Assembly: GCF_026810505.1 (NCBI RefSeq)
Contig: NZ_CP101750.1
Coordinates: forward strand, 5,637,501-5,701,500
Reading direction: 5' to 3'
Source: Streptomyces sp. Je 1-369
GTDB taxonomy: Bacteria; Actinomycetota; Actinomycetes; Streptomycetales; Streptomycetaceae
DNA length: 64,000 nt
How positions within the stretch are numbered: the first letter of the stretch is position 1; each line of letters begins with the position of its first letter. The notes under the pieces are model-generated. The model saw nothing but the letters and a program-made list of their open reading frames with translations. It ran no database searches and was not told the origin of the DNA. Positions 17,642-26,819 of this stretch are shown one piece after another. Made by a program: the position numbers and the translations under genes.

Positions 17642-18880
17642 TCAGTGATCCTCGTCCTCGCGGTACGGCTTCGGGTCGGTGACCCAGCCGGCCGCGAGGA
17701 CGAGGCGTGAGGTGCGGTGGACGGCGAGGAAACCGAAGGGGCGGTCCACCGTGACCGCCAGCTCGGTCGTCGGATACGAGGGCAGCCCCATCCAGTCCAT
17801 CGTGACCGCCGTGACCGCGGCAGCGCGGAAGCCCGTCGGGCCGAACGTCGCCGTCGCCGTCTGCCGGGCCGACTCCACGCGCAGGGGCCGGTCGGAGATC
17901 CCGGGGAACGAGCCGGGGCGCGGCACGCTCGCCGCCGCCAGGCCGAAGACGCCGGGCGGCGCCTGGAGGTCGTGCTCCGCGTCGAGCGTGAACTCCACGG
18001 TGCTCAGCGCCACGTGCGGCGGCTCGTCGCGGGTGTCGGCGAGAGTCTCGCGCAGCACCGCGCCAGGCCCCGCGGGTCCCTGCGCCAGCTCGTCGCCCGA
18101 CGTCGTGGGGGTGTCGTCCGTGAGCATGCCGAGGCCTGTCGTCAGCACGTCGCCGGGGGCCATGTGGGCCTCGCCGAGCAGGAGCTGAACGTCTACGTCC
18201 CCGGCCCCTTCTCCAGCGGGGACGCCGCGCAACGTCACGCCGGTGACGCGACCGGCCGGGCCGTGGCCGATCCGAACGGCGTCCAGGCCCGGGGCCGACC
18301 GCTGGAGTCCCGCGATCCGGCGTCCCCGCCACGGGCCCGCGGCGGGCACCAGCAGCTGCGGTTCGAACGGCGTCCCCCAGTCCGCGCGCAGCGCGAGCGC
18401 GCTCGCCAGGACCAGTTCGGTGTCCGGCGTGAGCTCGGCCGGTACCCGTTCGATCAGCCCGCCCGTCCGCGCCGCGGCCCACCCGTCGAGCGTCGCCGCG
18501 TCCGTCGCCGCGTCCCCGGTCAGCACGCCGAGCGCGTCCACCGGCACCTTGTCGCGCCACGCGTCCCGCAGCGTCAGGGTGCGCCTGGTCCACAGGCCGA
18601 GGGCCGCGTCCAGGCCCTCCACGTGGTCCATCGCGGCCAGCAACGCCCGCGCGGCCGACGCGGATTCGTCCGCCGGGAGCCCGACCGCCTCCGCGAGTTC
18701 CGCGCGGGGCGCACCGGCCGCGCCGTCGGCGAGGAACGCGAGCAGGGGCCAGACGCCCGGCGCCGAGAAGACGGTGCCGCGGTCGGCGGACACGGTCGCG
18801 GCCCACTTCGAGGTCAGGCCGTTGACGGCCCGTGCGGCTCCCCGCCCGACTGCCCGAGTTGTTGAGCTTTGCCGCCGCAT
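17642..18880 (-). CDS. Serpin family protein
   Basis: A 412-residue serpin-like protein without a signal peptide, so probably cytoplasmic. Serpins are suicide inhibitors of serine proteases. Near residues 350-358 the segment TGFRAAAVTAV matches the reactive-loop hinge consensus (EGTEAAAATAV), followed by the loop TMDWMGLPSYPTTELAV. The end RPFGFLAVHRTSRLVLAAGWVTDP corresponds to the conserved serpin C-terminal strand. The small alanine-rich hinge suggests an inhibitory rather than non-inhibitory serpin. It is convergent with the S8 protease, 48 bp apart. Confidence 0.82.
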   Translation of the reverse strand: MRRQSSTTRAVGRGAARAVNGLTSKWAATVSADRGTVFSAPGVWPLLAFLADGAAGAPRAELAEAVGLPADESASAARALLAAMDHVEGLDAALGLWTRRTLTLRDAWRDKVPVDALGVLTGDAATDAATLDGWAAARTGGLIERVPAELTPDTELVLASALALRADWGTPFEPQLLVPAAGPWRGRRIAGLQRSAPGLDAVRIGHGPAGRVTGVTLRGVPAGEGAGDVDVQLLLGEAHMAPGDVLTTGLGMLTDDTPTTSGDELAQGPAGPGAVLRETLADTRDEPPHVALSTVEFTLDAEHDLQAPPGVFGLAAASVPRPGSFPGISDRPLRVESARQTATATFGPTGFRAAAVTAVTMDWMGLPSYPTTELAVTVDRPFGFLAVHRTSRLVLAAGWVTDPKPYREDEDH

Positions 18881-19012
18881 TACCTTTTATCCCTCGCCCC
18901 GATTACGATGCGCCAAGCTTTCCGCACGACTTGCCCCGCGCCCCTGGCGCCACTCCAGCACCACCCGTACCTGCACCCGCACCCGCACCTAGATTCCAGG
19001 AGCACGCTACCC

Positions 19013-20269
19013 GTGGACATACCGCCGCCCCCCGGCCCGTACGCCCCTCCCGGAGGCGGACCGAGCCACCCGGGTCAGCCGGGTCCTCCCTGGACGCAGG
19101 CGCCGCACGGGCAGCAGTTCCCGTACCAGGCCTGGCCAGGCCCGTACTCCCCCTACTCCCGGCCGCCGGTGAACGGCTTCGCGATCGCGTCGCTCGTGTT
19201 CGGGATCTTCTGCTTCGTGCCCGCCGTCGGCCTCGTGCTCGGCCTCGTCGCGCTCGCGCAGATCAAGAAGAAGGGTGAGCGCGGCAAGGGCCTCGCGATC
19301 GCGGGCAGCATCCTGTCCATGGTGGGCGTCCTGCTGCTCGTCCTCTCCATCGCCACGGGCGCGGCCCGCGACTTCGCCGATGGGTTCAAGGAGGCGGCCC
19401 GCGAGTCCCGGCAGAGCAGCAGTGCCTTCCCGATCGAGAAGGGCGGCTGCTTCGACGCGCCCGACGGGAAGATCGACTCCATGAAGTACGCGTCCCAGGT
19501 GGACGAGGTGCCGTGCGCCGGGGAGCACGACGGCGAGGTCTACGCGTCGTTCCGCGTGAACAACGCGGAGTACCCGGGGGAGGACGCCTTGGTCGACCTC
19601 GCCGAGTCCAAGTGCACCGACCTGCAGTGGTCGTACGTCATGGACACCTGGACGGACTTCGACGGTGCCGAGATCTACTACTTCATGCCCGACCGGACCA
19701 CCTGGCGCCACGGCGACCGCCACGGCACGTGCATCATCGGCACCTCCGACCCGGACGAGCCGCTCGAAGGGTCCCTGCGCAGCGACGCCACGACGCTCGA
19801 CGCGGACCAGCTCGCCTATGTGAGGGCGGACCGCGCCTTCAACGAGGTGTATCTGGCGGCGCCCGCGGCGGAGCGGTTCGAGGATGACCTCAAGGGACAC
19901 AAGGAGTGGGCCGCCCGCGTCGACAAGGCCCTCGCCGAACAGGCACGGCAGCTGCGCGCGCACGACTGGCCGACGGGCACGCAGAAGCACATCGACAAAC
20001 TCCTCACCGAGATCGAGAAGGGCCGCAAGGAGTGGGCGAAGGCGGCCGCGTCCTCCGATGCCGACACCTATAACGAGCACTACGTAGCGGGCCTTCAGGA
20101 ACTGGACGGCAAGGGTGCAGTCGGAGCGCGCAAGTCGCTGGATCTGGGGTTGATTTCACCGCGTGACGCGACCCCCGAGGACGGCCCGGAGGCGGGTCTC
20201 GACGAGAACCACGGAGAGGGCGGGGAGAGCGGAGGGAGCGGGGAAGGCGGAGAGCGCGAAGAGGTGTGA
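19013..20269 (+). CDS. DUF4190 membrane protein with septum-formation-like domain
   Basis: A 418-residue protein. It has a Pro/Gly/Tyr-rich N-terminus (about 1-55), then two transmembrane helices (NGFAIASLVFGIFCFVPAV and GLAIAGSILSMVGVLLLVL) with the DUF4190 loop between them. The extracellular part contains cysteines in GGCFD, VPCAGEHDGEVYA and SKCTDL, the pattern of the DUF4190-associated septum-formation family. The C-terminus is acidic and low complexity (GEGGESGGSGEGGEREEV). The GTG at 19013 (MDIPPPPGPYAPP) matches homologues; CAGGAG lies about 12 bp upstream. Function is unknown. Confidence 0.78.
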   Translation: MDIPPPPGPYAPPGGGPSHPGQPGPPWTQAPHGQQFPYQAWPGPYSPYSRPPVNGFAIASLVFGIFCFVPAVGLVLGLVALAQIKKKGERGKGLAIAGSILSMVGVLLLVLSIATGAARDFADGFKEAARESRQSSSAFPIEKGGCFDAPDGKIDSMKYASQVDEVPCAGEHDGEVYASFRVNNAEYPGEDALVDLAESKCTDLQWSYVMDTWTDFDGAEIYYFMPDRTTWRHGDRHGTCIIGTSDPDEPLEGSLRSDATTLDADQLAYVRADRAFNEVYLAAPAAERFEDDLKGHKEWAARVDKALAEQARQLRAHDWPTGTQKHIDKLLTEIEKGRKEWAKAAASSDADTYNEHYVAGLQELDGKGAVGARKSLDLGLISPRDATPEDGPEAGLDENHGEGGESGGSGEGGEREEV

Positions 20270-20286
20270 CGCGGTGGCGGTGGCCT

Positions 20287-20312
20287 GCCGTTCAGGCGGC
20301 CCCCTGAACGGC
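20287..20312. terminator. Hairpin after the DUF4190 gene
   Basis: A perfect 10-bp inverted repeat, GCCGTTCAGG (20287-20296) and CCTGAACGGC (20303-20312), with a 6-nt loop. It lies 18 bp past the stop codon and 43 bp before the next start. Confidence 0.75.
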
Positions 20313-20355
20313 CGCCCTAAGCCGCTTTTGTCTGCTTCTGTGATAGTTCTTCGGC

Positions 20356-21570
20356 GTGACGTCCCTCGTGCCGCCGCCCGCCGTGGCCCGGGTCCTGCTC
20401 ATGGCCACCGGCCTGCTGAACGCGGCGCTCACCGTCCTTGTCGCCGCCCCGCTGCCCCGCGTCCCGCTCCTGGTGCTCGTCGCCGCCGCGATCACCTCCT
20501 GGGGGCTCCTGCTGCTGCCGCCGGGGCTGCTCGGCCTCGCGGGCGCCGCGCTCGCGGGGCGACGTCACCCCTGGTGTGCGGGGCTCGCCGCGCTCGCCTC
20601 CTTCGCGGCCCTCGTCTACGGAGTGATGCCGTACGCCGCCGCGTACGGCACCGCGCGGCAGCAGGGGCAACGTCTCACCCCCGCGCGGTACTTCGACGGC
20701 GTCAACTACGCCGAGGTGCCCGACCGCGCACGCACCCTCACCTACGCGCGCGTGGGGCGTGATTACCAGGCCCGCACCGAGCGGCAGAAGCTGAAGCTCG
20801 ACCTGTGGGCGCTGCCCAAGCGGGCCGACGTGCGGCGGCCCGCCGTCGTGTGGGTGCACGGCGGCGGCTGGAACAAGGGCCACCGCAGCCAGACCCCCGA
20901 GTGGAACCGGTGGTTCAACGCGCGCGGGTGGTCGGTCTTCGACATCGACTACCGGCTCGCGCCCCGCGCCACCCAGCTCGACCAGATCGGCGACGTGAAG
21001 TGCGCCGTCGGCTGGGTGCGGCGGCACGCGCGCGTGTACGGCATCGACCCCGACCGCGTACTCCTGGCGGGCAGTTCGGCCGGCGGCAACCTCGCGCTGG
21101 CCGCCGCCTACACGCAGGGCGACGGCAGGGTCCCGGCGTCCTGCAAGGTGCGCGACAGCTCGGTCTCCGGGGTTCTCTCCCTCTACGGGCCCACCGACAT
21201 GCGGCGCCTGATCGCGGGTACCGCCCTGCGCCGCGACCCCATGATCCCGCTCCTGATGGGCGGTTCGGCCGCCACCGCTCCCGCCCGCTACCGCCTCGGC
21301 TCGCCCGCGCGGCTCGTCCGGGGCGACGTACCGCCGACGCTGCTGCTGCACGGGAGCGCGGACCGCGCGGTGCCGGTGGCGCAGGCGCGCGAACTGGCCC
21401 GGCGCCTCAAGGAGGTCGGCGCTCCGGCGACGTACGTCGAACTGCCGTGGGCCGACCATTGTTTCGACGTGAACTGGGGAGGCTGGGGGAGCCAGATCGC
21501 GCGGGCGGCGACCGAACGTTTCCTCAAGGTCCTCGACCGCTCGCTATATCCGGGGAAAGGCCCTGCGTAA
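20356..21570 (+). CDS. Membrane-anchored alpha/beta hydrolase
   Basis: A 404-residue protein with three or so N-terminal transmembrane helices in residues 8-100 and an alpha/beta hydrolase domain from about 110. The oxyanion-hole motif HGGGW (about 168) and GSSAGG with nucleophile S241 are those of the hormone-sensitive lipase/carboxylesterase branch. The acid is probably D in GSADRAVP and the base is H in WADHCFD. The active site should face outward if the helices insert as predicted. Substrate is unknown. The start is GTG and no strong Shine-Dalgarno site is visible. Confidence 0.83.
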   Translation: MTSLVPPPAVARVLLMATGLLNAALTVLVAAPLPRVPLLVLVAAAITSWGLLLLPPGLLGLAGAALAGRRHPWCAGLAALASFAALVYGVMPYAAAYGTARQQGQRLTPARYFDGVNYAEVPDRARTLTYARVGRDYQARTERQKLKLDLWALPKRADVRRPAVVWVHGGGWNKGHRSQTPEWNRWFNARGWSVFDIDYRLAPRATQLDQIGDVKCAVGWVRRHARVYGIDPDRVLLAGSSAGGNLALAAAYTQGDGRVPASCKVRDSSVSGVLSLYGPTDMRRLIAGTALRRDPMIPLLMGGSAATAPARYRLGSPARLVRGDVPPTLLLHGSADRAVPVAQARELARRLKEVGAPATYVELPWADHCFDVNWGGWGSQIARAATERFLKVLDRSLYPGKGPA

Positions 21571-21617
21571 AGACCTGCGCCAGGAGAAATCATCACTTCG
21601 GGTGATTCCTTGGCCTT

Positions 21618-21666
21618 GGGTTGCACGCAACAACCCACGGTTGCCAGGCTGTTGCTGTCTGTCAAC
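21618..21666 (+). promoter_or_regulatory. GTTG/CAAC half-site cluster upstream of the GntR gene
   Basis: GGGTTG-n7-CAACCC (21618-21636) and GTTG-n8-CAAC (21651-21666) form two dyads in the 60 bp before the GntR start. Paired half-sites of this kind suit autoregulation by a dimeric GntR protein. No binding data are implied. Confidence 0.4.
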
Positions 21667-21682
21667 CTGATGGGAGTGGCCA

Positions 21683-22438
21683 GTGACATTCGGTGAACAG
21701 CCGGCGTATCTGCGGGTCGCGGGTGATCTCCGCAAGAAGATCGCCGACGGTTCGCTGCCGCCGCACACCCGCCTCCCCTCGCAGGCCAGAATCCGCGAGG
21801 AGTACGGGGTGTCGGACACGGTCGCCCTGGAGGCGCGCAAGGTCCTGATGGCCGAGGGTCTGGTCGAAGGGCGCTCCGGCTCGGGCACCTACGTGCGCGA
21901 GCGCCCCGTTCCGCGCAAGATCGCCCGCACCGGGTACCGCGCGGTGAACGGCGGCTCGACCCCGTTCCGCCAGGAGCAGGCCGCCGACGGCGTGCGCGGC
22001 ACCTGGGAGTCCCGCAGCGAGCAGATCGAGGCGAACGCGGCGGTCGCCGAGCGCCTCGGCATCCGTGTGGGCGACCGCGTGATGTGCACCAAGTACGTCT
22101 TCCGGGACGCCGGGGAAGCCATGATGCTCTCCACTTCCTGGGAGCCCCTCGCCGTCACCGGGCGCACCCCCGTGATGCTCCCCGAGGAGGGGCCGCTGGG
22201 CGGCTGCGGAGTGGTGGACCGGATGGCGGCCATCGACGTGATCGTGGACAACGTCGCGGAGGAAGTGGGCGCCCGCCCCGGCCTGGCGGAGGAGCTCACG
22301 GCGCTCGGCGGCGTCCCCGGGCACGTGGTCATCGTCGTCCACCGGACGTACTACGCGTCGGGGCGCCCTGTGGAGGCGGCCGACATCGTGGTGCCGGCCG
22401 ACCGCTACCGGATCGCGTACCACTTGCCGGTGCGGTAA
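21683..22438 (+). CDS. GntR family transcriptional regulator (HutC/UTRA type)
   Basis: A 251-residue regulator. The N-terminal winged helix (about 8-72) includes YLRVAGDLRKKIADGSLPPHTRLPS and GLVEGRSGSGTYV. The C-terminal domain resembles UTRA (EANAAVAERLGIRVGDRVMCTKYVF, then HRTYYASGRPVEAADIVVPADRYRIAYHL), which binds small-molecule effectors. The start is GTG with GGGAG about 7 bp upstream. Streptomyces homologues of this size include sugar and development regulators, but the effector and targets cannot be inferred here. Confidence 0.88.
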   Translation: MTFGEQPAYLRVAGDLRKKIADGSLPPHTRLPSQARIREEYGVSDTVALEARKVLMAEGLVEGRSGSGTYVRERPVPRKIARTGYRAVNGGSTPFRQEQAADGVRGTWESRSEQIEANAAVAERLGIRVGDRVMCTKYVFRDAGEAMMLSTSWEPLAVTGRTPVMLPEEGPLGGCGVVDRMAAIDVIVDNVAEEVGARPGLAEELTALGGVPGHVVIVVHRTYYASGRPVEAADIVVPADRYRIAYHLPVR

Positions 22439-22712
22439 CCCGGCGGCCCCGCGCTCCCGCTCCCAGCACCCACCACACCGGCGCAGCCTCGCGTGCCGGG
22501 GGTGGGTTTCGGCTGTCCCCACGCCGCTCTCGAGCCCCTCCCGCTGCGCGTGTAGCCCGGGTCTTGGCCGAGAGCGGTCCTGTCGCGTATCTCTTTGTGC
22601 AAAGTCGTATCCGCTGCGTAAAGGTCGGGCGTAGGCTCGGGCATATGCGGATTGCGGTTTCCTTACAAATCGAGGCGTGGGGCGCGCCGGGGGTGGCGAA
22701 CGGAGGGGCGCG

Positions 22713-22898
22713 ATGAATGACGGGACAGTTCTGCTGCCCTGGTTCGTGATACGGCAGGACGACAACGGCAACCGCTATCGCGTGGGCAGGTACGCGACGA
22801 AGGCCGAGGCCCAGAAGATCGCGGACAGCCTCCACGATCGCGGACACAAGCAGCTCTACTCGATCGAGAGGCTGAGCCCGAACGGCAGCGGACGCTAG
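22713..22898 (+). CDS. SPOR-like mini-protein
   Basis: A 61-residue protein, [20 protein letters not shown]..., whose middle ([24 protein letters not shown]) has the length and beta-alpha pattern of a SPOR domain. It has no membrane segment or signal. SPOR domains bind denuded peptidoglycan outside the cell, so a cytosolic SPOR-like peptide is odd; Streptomyces carries many such short proteins. ATG 22713 is preceded by GGAGGGG at a good distance. The neighbours (GntR, Nudix) do not explain it. Confidence 0.7.
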   Translation: MNDGTVLLPWFVIRQDDNGNRYRVGRYATKAEAQKIADSLHDRGHKQLYSIERLSPNGSGR

Positions 22899-22912
22899 GG
22901 CTTCTCGGCGCC

Positions 22913-22918
22913 TAGGCT
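22913..22918 (+). promoter_or_regulatory. Candidate -10 (TAGGCT) for a leaderless Nudix mRNA
   Basis: TAGGCT ends 8 bp before the ATG at 22927 and no Shine-Dalgarno sequence lies between them. The spacing is that of leaderless Streptomyces transcripts. Confidence 0.45.
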
Positions 22919-22926
22919 CCTGTCGC

Positions 22927-23325
22927 ATGAACGAACGCATCGTGGTGGGCGCCGCCCTGTACGACGACGGACGCCTGCTCGCCGCACGGCGCAGCGCGCC
23001 CCCGGAGCTCGCAGGCGGCTGGGAACTGCCCGGCGGCAAGGTCGAGCCCGGGGAGCGGAGCGAGGACGCGCTGGTGCGTGAGCTCCGCGAGGAGCTGGGT
23101 GTCGAGGCCGAACCGACCGGCCGCGTCCCGGGGGAGTGGCCGCTGCCCAACGGGTACGTCCTGCGCGTGTGGACGGCCCGTCTCGTGTCGGGTGAGCCCC
23201 GGCCTCTGGAGGATCACGACGAGTTGCGCTGGCTCGCCCCCGGCCAGGTGTGGTCCGTCGACTGGCTGACCGCCGACGTGCCCGCGGTCGAGGCGGCGCT
23301 CGCCCTGCCGCACGCCGCGCACTGA
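22927..23325 (+). CDS. MutT/Nudix hydrolase
   Basis: A 132-residue Nudix hydrolase with an intact Nudix box around residues 38-60 ([15 protein letters not shown], then RELREELGV). The enzyme binds Mg2+ through the REELGV acidic residues and cleaves a nucleoside diphosphate linked to another moiety. Size and the WELPGGK start fit the MutT/8-oxo-dGTPase-like group (CTP pyrophosphohydrolase-like members are similar), but substrate is not decided by sequence. Confidence 0.9.
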   Translation: MNERIVVGAALYDDGRLLAARRSAPPELAGGWELPGGKVEPGERSEDALVRELREELGVEAEPTGRVPGEWPLPNGYVLRVWTARLVSGEPRPLEDHDELRWLAPGQVWSVDWLTADVPAVEAALALPHAAH

Positions 23326-23453
23326 TCCCACGTACGCCGTTCGTGCCACAGTGCGCTCCGGTACGCGGTAAAGCAGCTCGGATATCGGGTATGTGCCCAC
23401 TAAACCCATGAAACCGGACAGGTTCCCGGGCAGGTCCAGCTACTGGTCTGGAA

Positions 23454-23888
23454 GTGATCGGCGTGATCCACACCGAAGGCGAGTGCGCCGAGTGGGCCTT
23501 CCCGGCGGACCCCGGCGCCGTCCGCACCGCCCGCACGGTTGTCCGCAAACAGCTCGCCGACTGGGGTCTCGCGTCCGTCGCCGACGTCACCGTGTTGCTC
23601 GTGAGCGAGCTGGTGACCAACTCCCTGCGGCACGCTTCCGGGCCCATCGGGGTACGTCTCGTACGCCCCGTACGCCCCGTGGGCCCCAACGGCACCCATG
23701 GCACCCTCCTCGTAGAGGTATCCGATCCGCTCCCCGACCCGCCCCTCGAGCGCACCGCCGCCCTCGACGACGAGGGCGGCCGAGGTCTCCAGCTGGTGTC
23801 CCGTTCCTCACGTCGCTGGGGCACACGTCCGGGTCGTACGGGCAGGACGGGGAAGACGGTGTGGTTCGAGCTGGCGCTGCCGGGTTAG
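23454..23888 (+). CDS. Stand-alone HATPase (RsbW-like) protein
   Basis: A 144-residue protein made of a single HATPase_c_2 domain. The N box is LLVSELVTNSLRHA with the ATP-binding E and N, and the G box is DDEGGRGLQLV. Such proteins in Streptomyces are anti-sigma-factor kinases or their relatives. The GTG start lacks a strong ribosome site. The next gene downstream (24062) has its own C-terminal HATPase with the same N and G boxes, so the two may share a partner. No STAS anti-anti-sigma gene is in view. Confidence 0.82.
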   Translation: MIGVIHTEGECAEWAFPADPGAVRTARTVVRKQLADWGLASVADVTVLLVSELVTNSLRHASGPIGVRLVRPVRPVGPNGTHGTLLVEVSDPLPDPPLERTAALDDEGGRGLQLVSRSSRRWGTRPGRTGRTGKTVWFELALPG

Positions 23889-24061
23889 AAGACTGGCAGT
23901 GTGCGATAAGCGTCCTGCACAAGGGCGGCACGGGCCGGAAAGCGTCGAGTCCGTGCTGTGATCGTGAACGCCGTGTGGCGCGGCACCGTAGTGCTGGATA
24001 CTGCGGGCAGCCGTATGCGGTGACCGGTGCCGGACGCGGTGAGCTGGAGGGGACGGTTCGC

Positions 24062-26788
24062 GTGAGCGAGATACCAGCGAAGGCGACGGAGAGCGACGGT
24101 CCGTCGGGCGACGCGACGGCCGCGGATGCGCCGGCCGGCGACGAGCCGAACGCTGATGTGCCGATCGTCGGTGTGCCGGTCGATGACGTACCCGTCGACG
24201 ATGTGCCGGTCGACGAGACGTGGCAGAGCAACCCACCCGGTTCGATCTACGACTACATCAAGGTCGCCTCGTTCTCGATCGGCGCCGATGGCCTGGTCGA
24301 CCAGTGGAGCGTGCGCGCCGAGCGGCTGTTCGGCGTCGCGGCGCGGGACGCCGTCGGCAAGGATCCCATCGAGGCCTTCGTGCCGCCCGAGCTGCGCGCC
24401 GGCGGCCACCGCAAGATGGCGGAGATCCTCGACGGACGCGAGTGGACGGGCGTGGTGCCCTTCAGGCTGCCCGAGGACATCCTGGCACCCGAGGGGCCGC
24501 CCGGCGGGCCCGGCGGACGTCGCGCGGGCGATGAGCGGGGCGCGGGCGGCCTGGAAGGCATCGCCGAGGTCTACGTGATGCCCACCGTGACGGAGGAGGG
24601 CGAGCGGGCCGCCGTCTGCATCGTCGTCGACGTCAGGGTGCTCCGGCAGATCGAGACGGACCTCGCCGCGTCTCAGGCCATTTTCGGCCAATCTCCCTTC
24701 GGCTTCCTGCTGTTCGGCCCGGACCTGAAGGTGCAGCGCGCCAACCGCAGGTTCGCCGCCGTCTTCGGCGGCGGCACCGAGGACCAGCGGGGCAGGACCG
24801 TCCACGACTACCTGCCGCGCCACGAGGCCGACCGGATGGCCGCCGCCCTGAAGCGGGTCCTGGAAACCGGCGACTCCGTGACGGACATGCAGATAGTGGG
24901 CCCCGCGCCCGGCAGCAACGACCGCAGGCACTGGTCGATCAACCTCTACCGCGTGCACAGCGGTTCGGGCCGCCCCATCGGCGTCGCCGGTCTCGGCACC
25001 GACGTGACCCGGCGGCACGCCGCCGCGCGGGAGGCCGCCCACGCCCGGCGCAACCTGGCCCTCCTGAACGAGGCCGGGGCCCGCATCGGCAACTCCCTCG
25101 ACCTGGAGACCACCGCGCGGGAACTGCTCGACGTCGCCGTCCCCGGCTTCTGCGACCTCGCCTCCGTGGACCTCTACCAAGGCCTCCTGGCCGGCGACGA
25201 GACACCGCCGGGGCTCGCCGACGGCAGCGCGGACCTGCGCCGCGTGGCCTTCGCGAGCGCCGTCGCCGACGCCCCGTTCCCGGACGGCAGCGCACCCATA
25301 GACGTGGGCGCAGTGCACCGCTTCGCCTTCACGTCACCCTGCGCCGACGCCCTGCGCGCGGCCCGGCCCCGCCTGGTCACGGGGGCCGACGACGAGTCGG
25401 CGAGCCGCCTCACCAAGGGCCTCGTCCAGTCGACGCTCGCCGTGCCGATGGTCGCCCACGACACCGTGGTCGGCCTCGCCCAGTTCTCCCGCACGAAGGG
25501 CAGCGAGCCCTTCGGGGAGCGCGACCGGGCACTCGCCGTCGAACTGGCTGCGCGGGCCGCCGTCTGCATCGACAACGCACGCCTCTACCGCCGCGAGCAC
25601 GAGCGCGCGCTGATACTGCAACGCTCCCTGCTGCCGCCCGGCGACCCGGAGGCGTCCGGGCTCGACATCGCCTGCCGTTACCTGCCGGGCAACGCGGCGA
25701 CCGAGGTCGGCGGCGACTGGTTCGACGTCATCGAGCTGCCAGGACACCGCACCGCCCTGGTCGTCGGCGACGTCATGGGCCGCGGCCTGCGCGCCGCCGT
25801 CGCCATGGGGGAGCTGCGCACCGCCGTCCGCACGCTGGCCCTGCTCGACCTGGAACCCGCCGAGGTGCTCTCCGCCCTCGACGAGATCGCCCGGGGCCTC
25901 GGCAACCCCGCGGGGCCCCAGCAGGCCACCCGGGGGGCCCGCAAGGCGGCGGACGCGGACCTCAGCGAGGTCTACCTCGCCACCTGTGTGTACGCGGTCT
26001 ACGACGCCGTCACGCGCCGCTGCACGTTCGCCAACGCGGGCCACCTCCCGCCCGTCCTCGTCGAGCCCGGCGAAACCGCGCTCATGCTCGACGTGCCCCC
26101 TGGCATGCCCCTCGGCGTCGGGGGCGAGCCCTTCGAGGACGTCGAGGTCGAACTCCCCGAGGGCGCCCTGCTCGCGCTCTACACCGACGGCCTCGTCGAA
26201 TCCCGCGACCACCCGCTCGACGAGGGCCTGAACGCGTTCGTACGCGCCCTGAACGACGCGCCGACGGCCCTGGAGGACGCCTGCGACCACGTCCTGAACA
26301 CCCTGGACACCCACCACGGAGAGGACGACATCGCCCTCCTGATGGCCCGCGTCGAAGGACTGCCCACCGAACACGTCGGTGACTGGACGCTGCCGCGCGA
26401 CCTCAAGTCGGTCGGCCGCGCCCGCGAACTCGCCTGCGACCAGCTGCGCGCATGGGACCTGGAACGGCTCTGCGACACGGCGGAACTGCTGGTCAGCGAG
26501 CTCGTCACCAACGCGCTGCGGTACGGCGACGGTGACATCAGGCTGCGTCTCCTGCTCGACCGGACGCTGGTGTGCGAGGTGTGGGACGCGAGCTTCGTGC
26601 AGCCGCGCCGCCGCCGCGCGCGGGACACCGACGAGGGCGGGCGCGGACTCCAGCTGGTCGGACTGCTCAGCGCGGCGTGGGGCTCGCGCAGGACACCGCG
26701 CGGGAAGACGGTGTGGTTCGAACTGGCGCTGCCGGACGGGGACACGGAGCCGATGGACGCGGCGGAGGCGTTGCTGAGCCTGTTCTGA
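24062..26788 (+). CDS. PAS-GAF-PP2C(SpoIIE)-HATPase signalling protein
   Basis: A 908-residue multidomain phosphatase. A disordered N-terminus with repeated PVDDV (39-52) is followed by one PAS domain (about 62-192), a second (about 203-315), a GAF domain (about 330-510), a SpoIIE-type PP2C phosphatase (about 515-765; GGDWFDV and VGDVMGRG metal motifs) and a HATPase (about 775-900; LVSELVTNALRYGDG and DEGGRGLQLVG). Such proteins dephosphorylate STAS anti-anti-sigma factors in a partner-switching cascade. The GTG at 24062 follows GGAGGGG by about 9 bp; upstream in-frame sequence is not conserved in character. Confidence 0.9.
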   Translation: MSEIPAKATESDGPSGDATAADAPAGDEPNADVPIVGVPVDDVPVDDVPVDETWQSNPPGSIYDYIKVASFSIGADGLVDQWSVRAERLFGVAARDAVGKDPIEAFVPPELRAGGHRKMAEILDGREWTGVVPFRLPEDILAPEGPPGGPGGRRAGDERGAGGLEGIAEVYVMPTVTEEGERAAVCIVVDVRVLRQIETDLAASQAIFGQSPFGFLLFGPDLKVQRANRRFAAVFGGGTEDQRGRTVHDYLPRHEADRMAAALKRVLETGDSVTDMQIVGPAPGSNDRRHWSINLYRVHSGSGRPIGVAGLGTDVTRRHAAAREAAHARRNLALLNEAGARIGNSLDLETTARELLDVAVPGFCDLASVDLYQGLLAGDETPPGLADGSADLRRVAFASAVADAPFPDGSAPIDVGAVHRFAFTSPCADALRAARPRLVTGADDESASRLTKGLVQSTLAVPMVAHDTVVGLAQFSRTKGSEPFGERDRALAVELAARAAVCIDNARLYRREHERALILQRSLLPPGDPEASGLDIACRYLPGNAATEVGGDWFDVIELPGHRTALVVGDVMGRGLRAAVAMGELRTAVRTLALLDLEPAEVLSALDEIARGLGNPAGPQQATRGARKAADADLSEVYLATCVYAVYDAVTRRCTFANAGHLPPVLVEPGETALMLDVPPGMPLGVGGEPFEDVEVELPEGALLALYTDGLVESRDHPLDEGLNAFVRALNDAPTALEDACDHVLNTLDTHHGEDDIALLMARVEGLPTEHVGDWTLPRDLKSVGRARELACDQLRAWDLERLCDTAELLVSELVTNALRYGDGDIRLRLLLDRTLVCEVWDASFVQPRRRRARDTDEGGRGLQLVGLLSAAWGSRRTPRGKTVWFELALPDGDTEPMDAAEALLSLF

Positions 26789-26819
26789 CGCGCGGCCCCT
26801 CCAGAGGCGCCCGGGAGGC

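Noticed and set aside
23393..24061. A 1131-residue version of the PAS-GAF-PP2C-HATPase protein reaching back across the short HATPase gene
   Set aside because: The extra 223 residues are in a different frame from the HATPase gene and have no conserved motif. GTG 24062 has a Shine-Dalgarno site.
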